Source: Isoetes taiwanensis (lineage: Eukaryota > Streptophyta > Lycopodiopsida > Isoetales > Isoetaceae). From it: a stretch of DNA of 64,000 bases. The stretch's first letter is position 1; each line of letters opens with the position of its first letter. The stretch is taken from positions 7,462,095 to 7,526,094 of the forward strand of contig JAJEKV010000063.1 of NCBI GenBank assembly GCA_021234155.1. The letters run 5' to 3'. Below, in pieces: positions 45,591 to 56,869 of the stretch. A program made the translations under genes and the position numbers. The notes under the pieces were generated by a model. That model had not been told where the DNA came from, did not search any database, and saw only the letters and a program-made list of their open reading frames with translations.

Positions 45591-48500
45591 TATTTTGCTA
45601 CATATTAATGCTAAATATTATGTTTGCAGGATTTTTGTTTTGGGTTGCCCCTAGGGGGGCAAACCCTCGTTTATGTGGGTATGTGGGCATATCCAGGTAC
45701 ATGCCGGCATATGCCTAGCATATGCTAGTGACTGCTAAAAACTGGCTCTTTCCTGTAAATGCTAGGTCGCATCTGTTGGTGGTCCAGCCCCAGTCGCCTG
45801 TGTTCGAACCGGCAAACCGGCATCCATTCTATAGGAGATCCGGCCAGATGCAAATGGAAGCAAGCAAAGATTTAATAGCTGGGTCCGATTTTGCATGGAA
45901 TCAGCAAGCTGGTACATTTCAAGGCTTCAAGGTCGCCCATGTATTACATAGCAAAATCTACATCAAAATCTACATAGCAAATTGGTCTTTCTTCATCTTT
46001 CAGACCAGTATGAGGAAGAGAGTGTACAAATTCGCGAAACCTACAGAGTAGGTCCAGCTTCAAGGGGCAAAGCAGAAATATGGGTAACTGATGAAGAATC
46101 CATCACCATATCCGGAGTTGCAACAACTCTTTTCAACACTCGAAAACTTTGGGCATGGTGTCATTCGGCGGGGCATTTCTGCAGATTCGATCCAATGCTT
46201 AGCTTCTCATGACAGAGGCAAAAATGTGGACGGTAAGTTTGCAACATGGCTCCTTGCCTTTTTCCTTACGCCTACCCTTCTTTCTTTCCTTTATCTTTTC
46301 TCTCGGTGCATAGACCTGGAGCAATCATGGCTTTAGAGCGTATGGAGCTTGATCTATCTAACCGGGGAAAGCACTGATAGCATCGGCAAGTCTGGAGCGC
46401 ATGAATAAAGGCAGCCATTGACAAGATATCACAAAAATCACTATGTTATGTTATGCAGGAGGGTTATAAGAATATCCTCCGTTGATTTATTATATTTGCA
46501 GGTGATATGCATTTTTTGGTTGCAGCTAGTAAGCTCTCTGATAGTATGTGTGCAATACTAATTCCTTATGTGCTGATGCTATAACGTGATACTGATACAT
46601 GATCGTCTATTAGCATCTGGGCTAATGAGCTCTGTAGAATCATTGCTGAAGAAAGCTCGGTATGTGTGGTCGCCAAATCAATACGTGAATCGATAATAGC
46701 ATATGCTGGACAGGCTATGCTAGCAAATATTTCATTGTTATGCTAAGTTTTGGGTGTTGTTTCTCTGCTGAGACTCGGATGTGGTATGCTCCTCAATCTT
46801 GCCAGCAAGCAGTTTTGTTCTTTTCTTTTAATGCTTGAATCTTGTTGTAGATTTTTAACATCTTTAACTGACCATGTATTGTTTACCATCTTTGATCCAT
46901 GTTTTAGCTCTAGAATGCTTATTTTAACTCTCCTTGATTTCTATTCCTCTTTTCAAAGAAACTTCTCTGGATGAATATATGCAGAAACCCTTGGACATGT
47001 CCAACCTCCGTGCAATCTATCACCGCAAAAGGTATTCTGCTTGCATGCAACACTTGGAGCTGTAATTAATTGAAGAGGCATTCAGATGGTGCCATCAGAA
47101 GGTAAAACTTCCATTTTCTTATATTAATTCCTTTTGGAACAACCACGTTGGTGGACTCCAATTCCAATATAACGCTATATTTATGTTGCAGAATATTGGA
47201 GATCAATGTTGGGCCCAATAGTGGGTATGTTAACTTCATTTTTGCTAGACTTTCATGCATTGTTGCTGCTGCGACCCCCCTTCAAATTTTGCACTACGCC
47301 CATTATATAACAGTCCCAATATGCAGAGCCATTTGGATTTGTGGTAATTTGTTGCTTTATTTGCTCCATTACTTATTTTATGGACATACCATGAGGATTC
47401 TTGCACTTGAAACTTCTACACTATTGTGACTTATTGCTTATAAGTATGCTGTTGTGCTCATGTTGGAACGTTACTTTGTATGGGCATATATAAACTCGAG
47501 ATTCCTTTGATGATTCATTTTCTTACTTAAACTTCCCGCTTTAGCAATTTGGTTTTATTTACCAGCCCTTTGCATGGCTGCATTCTTTATATTTACTCAT
47601 GCTTATTTGTTTTCTTCGCAGGTGGTGGTGGTTAATATTATCTCATTGGCGAGCAGCTTGGTCCAAGGGTTGGTGTGACGACTTTAGGAATTTGCGTAGT
47701 ATAGGCGTAAGCATTAGCGCCTCTCATTGATCCGCATATTGCGGTCGTGTTTAGTCAAATTTGGATGCTCAGATTATCCGTTTCCATTGGTCATTGAATT
47801 GTGCTACCTTTTTATGCGGTTCAAAGACTTGGAGCTTGAAGTCATTGTTTCTTTATGTTTTTTCTGCGAAAGGGTCCGTTGTAAGATAACTGGAGGATGC
47901 GTAGATAATGCTAGGTATGCAATTTCTGAAATACTCCGTGCAAATAGGTCACTTTTCAAAAATGTTTGTTGCTACAGTTTTACATCTGATCAGAAACTTG
48001 TCCATAGTTATAAAAATTACGTGATTTTTATGCAAAATCGCGTAATCGCGGAAAGCTAACTGAAAGATTTAAAAATGACTTGAGTTCATGTTATATGAGA
48101 GAGTTACAAAAATTACATCGACTCTTACTGCATGTTTCATATGTTAGGCGTCTACAATTTTCTCTAATTTTTACATTTGTTTCAAGGGAAAGGATAATAT
48201 AGCAGCTAAGAGAGAATACTATAAGTGAGTCCGCACCTCATCCATGTCTATAACAGCTTATGGAGGTATGGTGATTGCAAGATTGCTTTGTTTGACAAGT
48301 GTAGCATAGATGGCGCTGGAATTATTTAAGGAAAGGGAAAAAAGAGGTGTTATATCTATGATTTGCAAGATATATCCAGGATCATCGCATCGTTGTTGTA
48401 TCAGGCAGAACGGAGGCACCACCCATTCTTCACTTTTTATCAGTTCCTCATTGCTTCCCTAATGCAACCAAGTGTATTACCTCAGCATTTGTTAGCTCTC

Positions 48501-49701
48501 TCGTCCCTCCTTTACTAACGGGTTGTATGGGTTAAGGCTTGATGAATTTATGTCAACTATGTGTGGTTAGATTATTTGCCGATGCACGATGCACTTGAAA
48601 CGGCGGAGATTATGCAGAATCAAGGACTACTAAGTCAATTTTGTCCTATAGCTTCTAAAATATCTGGATACTCTTCTCTTCATCCTTATAATGTACGTTC
48701 TTCTTGCTATAGTATTTACTGGGAATTGTGCATCTGGTACTAGTACTGGTGAAGTTGTGATGTCTGAGATGGGTTTTATTGATTCTTGAATAAAGGAGTT
48801 ATGCATCTGTGCAAGGCAATGCAAAGATGCGACGCATTACCATGGAGCTTGCAATCCATATGACACTATTTATTTGTTTATTTGTTTATTTTTGCATGTC
48901 CGATCTTCGGCTTCTTCACTTTTGTAGCGTGCAAAGGAAGATCTTTAAGCCTTAACCACCATGCCGTTCAGAAATGTTCCACATATCTTTGAAGGCCTCT
49001 TATTAGTGTAAGATGTGTCATACGAACTTCCACACTACAAATGGGTACAAATGCTTCTGGACAAATGTCCATTCCCAACCTATGCGTGCTATGAAAGTGT
49101 GTATTTGCCTTGGCTCAGACATTAGATTCCAACAAGTTTTATGAGACAATATTCCAGAGTGCCAGCTCTCTGCAAGTGACATAAATTTGGCATATATGTG
49201 TCTAGACCAAAGTGCCAACAAGGAGAGACCAAAGTGCCAACAAGGAGAGATCTTTCGCATCCCATTTGTTGAACGTGTGTATTTCTTGGATTGATTTTTT
49301 GCCCTCACCGAGGCATAAACAAATGTTGTGGCATTTGGAGGTAACGTTCTACTATATCCCCAAAATGATACTTCACCATATCCATAATAAACATTTCCTG
49401 CAATGCAAGAGACAACACTACTTGACTTGCTTGTGCTAGATGATTAAATGAAATTAATAGCCAACCCTACTAAAGAAACGACCTCAAATTTGTATGGAGC
49501 CGAACATGTGTTTCTGCTTTTTTCTTCTCTTTTCTTTAATATGGTGCCTCTTACAGGAAACATCGTTCAAAAAACACCATTAATTATGTGTTAGTAGTTT
49601 AGAAATGCTCCTTAAATTTCTTTTGCAAAATAAGCATGCACGGCCAAGCCTTTTTATGCGTGGCCTTATGAACGGCCAATGATAGACATAAACATATCGA
49701 C
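45591..49701. other. Unrecognised intergenic DNA
   Basis: Four kilobases of AT-rich sequence. I see no protein family in any open frame; the longest (47727-48059, 110 codons) has no recognisable motif. A palindromic GTTGCCCCTAGGGGGGCAAAC lies at 45645-45665 and a B-box-like GTGTTCGAACCGGC near 45802. A 21-bp direct tandem (AGACCAAAGTGCCAACAAGG) lies at 49204-49246. Confidence 0.45.
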
Positions 49702-49815
49702 ATAGGTACTAGTTGCGGATAAATATGATTTAATAGGATGGCCTACAAATATAATTATGATGCTTCTATAGGTACTAGTTGCGGATAGATATGATTTAAT
49801 AGGACGGCCTACAAA
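49702..49815. repeat. 66-bp tandem repeat, interrupted by a Helitron
   Basis: Unit 1 is 49702-49767 (ATAGGTACTAGTTGCGGATA...). Unit 2 starts at 49768, is cut after 48 bp at 49815, and resumes at 51088-51105 for its remaining 18 bp. 48+18 = 66, so the interruption removed or added nothing. Confidence 0.92.
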
Positions 49816-51087
49816 TCTTATATTATAATGTTATATCGTATTGAATGGATCAAGCCCTAATTTAAATGGTTGAGATCATCTGATTGAAACCGAAGGCCGA
49901 GATTTATAGCACGACTTTCCACTATCGTGATTAGTCATGATTTGATCTCTTAAGGGAAAAGAAGAATGAAAGGGGAGGAAAGACACGGGTAAAGGGAAAA
50001 GGGAAGGGAAAAACGGGAAGAGGAAAAGGATAAAGGAAGGGAAAAAGGGAAGGAAAAATGTAAAAAAAAAAAAAAAGAAAAGAAATGGAGAGGGAGAAAG
50101 GGAAGGGAAAAAAGGCAACGGAAAAAGGAAGAGAAGGAAAGGGTGGGAAAAGGAGAAAAAAGGTAAGGGAAAAGGGTGGGAAGAAGGGAACGAACAAAGC
50201 GCATGGGAAAAGAGAAAGGGAAAGGAAAAAAAAAAGAAGGGAGATGGAAGGGGGAAGGAACCTGGAAAAAGGGCATGAGGAAAAGGGCAAAAGGGAAGGG
50301 GGAAAGGGCATGGGAAAAAAAAAGAAGAGGGAAAGGGTGAAGAAAGAGGAAAAGAGAAGAGAGGAAAAAGGGAAGGGAAAGGGAAAAAAAAGGAGAAAAG
50401 GGAAAAATGAAAGAGGGAAAAGGCAGAGGAGGATGGGAAACAAAAAAGGGCACACAAAATAGATGGAGAAATGCGAAAGGGTGGGGAAGGGATGAAAAGG
50501 GAAGGAGGAGGAAAAAAAATGGGGGGAAGCGGAAAGGGGAGAAAGGAAGGGAAAAAAGGCACAAGGAAAAGGGGAGAGAAAAAATAGCAAAAAGAGATGG
50601 GAAAAAGAGCACATGATAAAGAGGAAGATGGTGGGGAAAGGAAGAAACGGGCCACATGAAAAGGTGGGGAAGAGAGAAGAAAAAAGGGCATGGGAAAAGG
50701 GAACGAGAAAATGAAAAGAAAGGGGAAAGGGAAAGGGAAAGGGCGGGAAAAAGATGAAAAGGGAAGAGAAAAAACCTATCAGAAAAAGGAAAATGGGAAG
50801 GGAAAGGGGAAGGAGAAAGAGAAGGGAAGGGGAGGGAGAAGGGGGTTAAAAAAAGAAAAAGGGAACAAGGGAAAAAGATAACATGTGAGGAAAAGGAAAA
50901 AAGGAAAGTATATAGGATAATGAGGAAAAAGGGAAAACACGGGATAGAGCGAAAAGCAAAGGAAAAGGAAAGGGTATTAAAGGCTTGGTTTCTATTATAT
51001 GATTTATGAAAAGAAGTCTGGGCTGAATAGGTTTCCGTCCACACAGGCTCCCAAGTTATGCTCAGCAACGCTGGGCACTATTACTAG
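49816..51087 (+). mobile_element. Non-autonomous Helitron, 1,272 bp
   Basis: It starts TCTTATATTATAATG and ends with hairpin CAGC-AAC-GCTG (51063-51073), about ten bases, then CTAG. The flanking bases are A on the left and T on the right, without target duplication, as rolling-circle Helitrons insert between A and T. The empty site is given by the adjacent 66-bp unit (...CCTACAAATATAATTATG...), which fixes both ends to the base. It has no Rep or helicase coding. Most of it is a GA-rich low-complexity tract. Its 3' end matches that at 16910-16955. Confidence 0.92.
49955..50995. repeat. Purine-rich (GGGAAAAG)n low-complexity tract
   Basis: More than 1 kb of almost only A and G on the plus strand, in variations of GGGAAAAGG. 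Long Phe/Ser/Pro- or Lys/Gly/Glu-rich open frames on both strands (up to 372 codons) result from this composition and are not genes. Such tracts can form triplex or H-DNA. Confidence 0.95.
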
Positions 51088-51105
51088 TATAATTATGATG
51101 CTTCT

Positions 51106-51899
51106 GGAAGGAAACATTGAATTTGGCTTATCTAAATGGAGTTGTTCGGCATTGTTCGTGGATTGGATAATATAAATGCCATTCTTAGAAGTGAACTTCG
51201 TTTTGTTGTTCCCATGTGCATGAGCAATAGCATTGGGTAATGTAAATGCCATTACTGTGTAAAGTCACAATGCAATGTCCTCTAAGATGTGGAATGCTAT
51301 GGATTTGTGAATTTATTGCAACATCAAACTTTTATCAATTTATTGCTCATAAGGTTCTATGAATTTATTTTGCATGTTAGTTGAATGTCATTGTTTTAGG
51401 AAAATCTAAGAAAAAACACAAAAAATATGCTTGCTACATGAAAAAACTAGTTAATTTAGCTTCTCGGATGCTATGCAGTGAAGCTTTGATAAGGTTAACG
51501 TACAACCTGCTGAAATGTAAATTCCAGCATTTGCAATACCTTTGAAATTCATCGTCATACAAGTAAATCTACCAAATTTCTAGGTCCTATAATAGTTTTT
51601 TTTCCCTCTCCTCTCTCTTTGAACACTTACGTTTTACATATTATATATGTCACAGACATCCTAGAGCCTAGGCCACATACCATGTTATGCTCATGATAGT
51701 TGATAAATATTGGTCGAATCTTGAAGTTCTAGATTTCATTTGTTAAACATGCAACACATTCATAACTCTAGCAATTTTTCAAAGAATCTTCATATAAGCC
51801 TGAAGCTCAAATTTAGATGATGCCTTTATTTCTAAATATCCCAAATTGCAATCTTGAATTAGATACCATACAAAATACACAACATTTGCATACGCATAT
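51106..51899. other. Unrecognised AT-rich DNA
   Basis: Nothing recognisable. It leads gradually into the GAATCT repeat. Confidence 0.45.
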
Positions 51900-52445
51900 T
51901 GGAGAATCTAAGGGCATCTTGATAGAATCTCGACGAATATTTCAATAATCTGGTCAAACCCTAAAGAATGTTGGAGAATGGAGGAACTCTAATTGAATTT
52001 AGACTTTTAAACTTGACGCCTTAATTTTGAAGTTTTGAAGACTTCATATGATCTAAAGGAATCCAAAGGAATCTTCATGAGATCTTTAGGAATCTAGGGG
52101 AATCTTGATAAAACCTTGAAGAATCTACGGGATCTTCTTCATAGAATCTAAGGAATCCAAGAGAACCTACATGGAATCGTGGGGAATCTAGTTGAATCTT
52201 GGCGCAATCTCTGAGAATCCAGGGGAATCTCAAGAGAATCTTGGAGAATCTATGGAAAATTTTTGAGAATCTAGGGGAATGCAAGGGAATCGTCATAATT
52301 TCGTTGAGGATATAGTGAATTCTAGGGGAATCTTTATAAAATCTGAATTAATCTAGAAGAATGTACATAGAATATTGAGGAATATATGCGAATCTTGGAA
52401 TAGTCTTTGGGATTCTAGAACCTTAAAAATCTAGGGGAATCTTCC
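51900..52445. repeat. Degenerate GAATCT minisatellite
   Basis: Units of about 20-22 bp, of the type GGAATCTAGGGGAATCTTGA, repeat with many substitutions. It is densest over 52070-52445. Confidence 0.85.
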
Positions 52446-52549
52446 ACATTGCGGTATTTTGCAGGGTCGACTTCATGCAGTCCTTCATAGTTTTTCGGTA
52501 ATGCTTGATGGTGAATTCACCACTTTCTAGAAGCACTACAACTTAAAGA

Positions 52550-52596
52550 AAATGCAGGGCTCCAAGGAATTGAACCCTGGCTGAGACTTATAACTT
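52550..52596 (-). repeat. tRNA T-arm-like hairpin, copy 1
   Basis: Minus strand: ATAAGTCTCAGCCAGGGTT, then CAATTCCTTGG. The stem CCAGG/CCTTGG closes a TTCAAT loop like a tRNA T-arm, and the B-box fits GGTTCAANTCC. ATAAGTYTCAGCCA is shared with the copy at 54811-54872. Confidence 0.4.
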
Positions 52597-54810
52597 CGTC
52601 TTGATCTATTTGTTGGGCCTCTATATTGTTAATCAACAGCTATGTCTTGTCAGTATCCCTTTGTTTTCAACATGTACGTGAATTATAAAAGATTTTGACC
52701 AATTTCAAGTCGTCTGTTTCTTCAACTTCGTCATGTGGGAAAACATTTCACGAACAATACAAGAATATCATCAGCAAGGTTTATTATATTTTGCATTCAA
52801 TTGACATTGCATGATCAAGACATGATGAAGACAATGAAACCAGCATTGTTTAGCCATAAAAATAATTTTGACTCTATGTTTAATTGTGGATCGAGTTCTG
52901 TAATAGTTTATAAGCTCATAGGGGCATACTTTTTTGCAATGTGTGGTAGAATGGGGAATTCATTGCAATCTCTCATGACCCTTGATTGAATTGGAGTTCT
53001 AGGTGACCATCTCGTCAGATTGCTTGCTAATTATTATTCAAGCTTGGATGCAGCAAACCAGGCATATAAGAAAATTACAAGACCTATAATATATACATGC
53101 ACTGTCATCATTCTGGCAAATAACAATTTGAAATAGGGGAATGCATCCAATGAATTGTACAATAGAATGCAAAAGCGTATGACTAAAGCTTTTTATCCTG
53201 ATCTGCTCCACAACCAAACAAACAAACAATGAGATATTCGATGTGTTTGCAGCTCCACAGCCTTCGATTTATGTGAGATACTTTCTGCTTGCCTAACAGC
53301 AAAGCTTTATTTCGTATCATTGTATTCAGTTCTGAAATTCGTGTGTTCTTTATTTTACAGGTTGCCGAACTCTTTGGCTGCATTTTGGAAGATAAATGTA
53401 GGTTGTCTGACTGCAGAGAATTCTATTTCCAAATGTTCGGGTTTATGGTTTTGAATTGATTGTCAAAACATGACTTTGAACTATGATTTAAGCCACTTCA
53501 CCCTCCGGCCATGGAGGGCAACCCTCCGTGCGCAGCACCTTGTTTAGAAGATGATTGAGGGAGAGCAAGTAGATGATCATGATGTCAAGCAAGCAGATGA
53601 TAATGATGCTATGTAGGACTATTTCACTGGAATTCTTGTTTCATGCATGCATTATACAAAATACGTGTAGTTGTAAGATAGTTCTACGTATTTCTATTTC
53701 TAAACCATGTTTTTGCAAGATTATGAATGTTTTAGTGGAAGGGACTCCAAAACTAGTGCCTAGCTTCAATGTCTAAAGAGCATTACTAAGTTACATGTTT
53801 AAGGCTTTTTCCATTTATTTAGAATTTTTTCTTCGAGCACAATGGGTGGGAAACTCGGAAAAATTGGTGCAAAATACATAAATTGGTGTTGAGCCAAGTT
53901 TCCTCTTTATAAGAAAGCAGTTGAGAAATCTATTTATCAATTATTCTTCAAAGACTTCTTTTGTTGAAAGTCTTATAAGAACCTGGTATGCATAGAGAAT
54001 TACCTAGCAAAAACCCATTACTGAAAATGTTCTGGAGTTAAATCATTGTCAAATTTTGCAATATAACCTTTGTAATGCATCTGAGGCCTAATGTAAACTC
54101 AAATATATTTGTGCTTTATATTTCCAAACTTTGTTTATATGATGTAGCTACATGGACTGCAACTATCACAGAATTTAATTTGGTTAATTCTGGAAACAAT
54201 TGCAATTTGCTCCATAAATTGAACTATAGATTATCACGTATCGCGAGATACTTGAGAAGCTATGATTCATTAGCTGACCAGTTCAAAATAATCTGCGAAT
54301 TAGGCGTTATGGTTACTTTAAGCCCGAATTTATGCCTATGCCTTCATTCATTTTTGCTAAAATTATTAGAATAGAAATGGGTATTCTTCTTTGTCTGATA
54401 ATAGACATCAATGTGTATGTGTGCTTTATTGCCACAATGAGTTTTTAACCACACGTAGTGCGAGGTGGAATTATGAGATTAAGTTATAATTTTCTTATTA
54501 GAGGAGTTATGGCTAAACCTTGTATTATGGCTTCTCAGCCACTGGATGACATCACATTTGACATCATATTCCCTCTCCATAAATCCACAACGCCCAAGCC
54601 GAGTCTTTTTGCAGGTCAAACTGGCCCTTGTTGACCCGACTTTGAAGGGCGCATTATTAAGGCACAAACCATTGGATAAAGCAGTATTCTGACTGTTGTA
54701 CAATATAGTATGAAAGCAACGGAACAAATTACTGTATAATGTTTCCACAATCAGAAGAGTATTTTTGTAACACCACTCCAGCCAACAACACGAAGAACAC
54801 CACAGAATGA
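52597..54810. other. Unrecognised intergenic DNA
   Basis: No gene or mobile-element end recognised. A short palindromic CCTCCGGCCATGGAGG lies near 53503-53518. Open frames are under 100 codons. Confidence 0.45.
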
Positions 54811-54872
54811 CATGAGCCTGGGGAATCGAACCCCAGATGAATCCAGAGCTCATGGCTGAAACTTATCTGAAC
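54811..54872 (-). repeat. tRNA T-arm-like double hairpin, copy 2
   Basis: The outer arms CATGAGC (54811-54817) and GCTCATG (54848-54854) pair perfectly over 7 bp, like an acceptor stem. Inside, CTGGGG and CCCCAG pair over 6 bp around a 7-nt loop that reads TTCGATT on the minus strand, a textbook T-arm. No D or anticodon arm is present. Confidence 0.55.
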
Positions 54873-54925
54873 CTTCACAATCCAGTTTAATTTTTGATCC
54901 TGATACAACTCAGACTTGCAACAGA

Positions 54926-54978
54926 CTAGGGCTTGGGAAATCGAACCCCAACAAGAATCCTATGCCCTTGGCTTACCT
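54926..54978 (-). repeat. tRNA T-arm-like double hairpin, copy 3
   Basis: Outer AGGGC (54928-54932) pairs with GCCCT (54964-54968). Inner TTGGG (54933-54937) pairs with CCCAA (54947-54951) around a TTCGAT-type loop. The spacer GAATCC is shared with copy 2 while both stems differ in sequence but still pair. Confidence 0.5.
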
Positions 54979-56002
54979 GATGAACCAGCCTTTCAAGATC
55001 TTCAACAAGTTTTTCTTTTGTGGCTATGGCAAGGATCTGCTGCAACAGTGCTCAATCCCTGCAAAACACAGATTATCCAGAAAACCTCAAGGCAATATGT
55101 CCCTCCTTTCATCTGCATTACAGAAGAAAAACATAAGTCATGCAAAAACTCTCAAGGCAAAAACGTTGGCGAAAACACGAGGCTATCTGTCCCTCCTTTC
55201 ATCTCATCAATTACAGAGCATTTCCGGCAGTTTTTCTTCATGCCCTTCTGGCTATGGCGCCCTTGCATGGAGATGCGGAAGAGCTGGAGGTAGAAGTAAT
55301 ATCTGGAGGTGGAAGCAGGATTGAAAACCAACAAAACATAAGCACAACAGCAAACCGCATTGCCATCATAAGCACAGCACCAACAAAACATAAGCACCAA
55401 ACCGCACAAAACATAAGCACAAGACCGAACCGCACAGCACCAAACAGAGCTGGAGTTGGAAGCCTTGCTCCCCATCACCTCCATCGCCATCGTCTCCATG
55501 GCCGCCATCCGAGTTTGGCATCATCATCCCTGGCCGCCATCTGCCAAGGCGCCCTATGGTTCTTACAGCCATCTGCCAAGGACAAGGCCGGCATCTGCCA
55601 AGGCGCCCAAAATCTGCCATAGCCATTTTCTTCGAATCCATCCATAATAGAAAGCCATGTGCAGCATCGCCATGTTAGGCATCGCATGTTCCTTCCCCAG
55701 AAATGAACAAAATCAAACCCTAGATTCTCGAATCTGCAGTGCCACCTTCAGCAAATTTGGTATTCCAATACGAATATCAAGAATAACCTTAACAAATCAT
55801 AAGTTATAAATATACAGTTTTTGATTGGGCACACATTATTGCCATTGTGCTGATGTTAGTACAAAAACAGAAAAATGCCACCGCCAATATTAAGTGTTGT
55901 CATACCTACATTTAAACAAATGTGGTAAATGTTGAGCAATCATGTTATATATTGCTAATATTTGGGGTTCACATATTTAGATTTAGATTACAAGAAACTT
56001 AT
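54979..56002. other. Unrecognised DNA with short GC-richer stretch
   Basis: Overlapping open frames on both strands over 55140-55690, including tandem AAACATAAGCACA- and GCCATCTGCCAAGG-type short repeats. No family is recognised and no gene is called. Confidence 0.45.
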
Positions 56003-56024
56003 CGCGGCGGCCAAGGCCGCCGCG
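56003..56024. repeat. GC-rich perfect palindrome
   Basis: CGCGGCGGCC and GGCCGCCGCG are separated by AA. An outer AGAAAC/GTTTCT pair extends the symmetry. It is strongly GC-rich against AT-rich surroundings. Confidence 0.9.
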
Positions 56025-56054
56025 AACGTTTCTCTTCCCCAACTCGTCTATACA

Positions 56055-56088
56055 TGCTAGAACATGCAGAATTTGAACCTGCATTTTG
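56055..56088 (-). repeat. tRNA T-arm-like hairpin, copy 4 (weak)
   Basis: Minus strand ATGCAGGTTCAAATTCTGCA: stem TGCAG/CTGCA around a TTCAAAT loop, the T-arm pattern again. Confidence 0.35.
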
Positions 56089-56437
56089 TTGCCTTGTGTT
56101 CAATGCCTGCACGATAGAAGAATATTGATCATAACGACTTGTTACGAAAGATGTTTTGCATTAAATCAAAAGAATATAAGTTCCGAACATATAAAAATTG
56201 AACTATGTTTGAGCATGGGGAATTCTAACCTCTGTAGTTGCCAATATATCTATGCAAAATGGTTATTCAAAATGCATACGAATAAAACATGAACCCATTA
56301 ACCCAATAGCTTTCCATATGGTAAGAACAAATTTATGATATGCATCATGGAGATGGTCCGTCATGCAATATTGTCCACCACGATTATTTGCTCTGCTTAA
56401 TGTATGGAAATGTTTCAAACGTGGTAGATCAAATTTG

Positions 56438-56495
56438 ACCTCTGCTGAAGCAAAATGTTAACGATGACCTCTGCTGAAACAAAATGTTAACGATG
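56438..56495. repeat. 28-bp tandem duplication
   Basis: GACCTCTGCTGAAGCAAAAT... occurs twice in a row with one difference. Confidence 0.85.
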
Positions 56496-56777
56496 AGAAC
56501 GATAATCTAGATGAGAACGATGTTTGGAAAAATGATGCATGCTTGACAGGGTTTGAATATCAGTCTGCAAATGTATGCAAATTTGGTGTACTAAGGCACA
56601 TGCATTAGATGTAATTTGGACCTTTCAGTCTTCCCACTACAGCTTCACACAAACAATCACACTGATATCCCTTATATACAGGGTACATCAAGTAACAACC
56701 AGAAGACTGCTGGCTAGTCTAAGAACTCTGTTGGCTCAAAAAGGCATTCAAGGATGTCGATATACAAAAGCTCTGCC

Positions 56778-56869
56778 ATATTCGAACTTAGCTCCCACTT
56801 ATAACTATCAATCAGAAGAGAGTATATTCGAACTTAGCTCCCACTTATAACTATCAATCAGAAGAGAAT
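56778..56869. repeat. 46-bp tandem duplication
   Basis: ATATTCGAACTTAGCTCCCA... at 56778-56823 is repeated at 56824-56869. Confidence 0.93.

Noticed and set aside
47727-48059. 110-codon open frame as a gene
   Set aside because: It is alone, has no motif or promoter, and its neighbours are AT-rich noncoding DNA.
49876-51068. Long Phe/Pro/Ser-rich and Lys/Gly-rich open frames on both strands
   Set aside because: They are produced by the homopurine tract in the Helitron. There is no start context, no domain, and frames on both strands are equally open.
55140-55690. Gene in the overlapping frames of 100-160 codons
   Set aside because: Frames on both strands overlap, composed of short internal repeats, with no recognisable domain or splice pattern.
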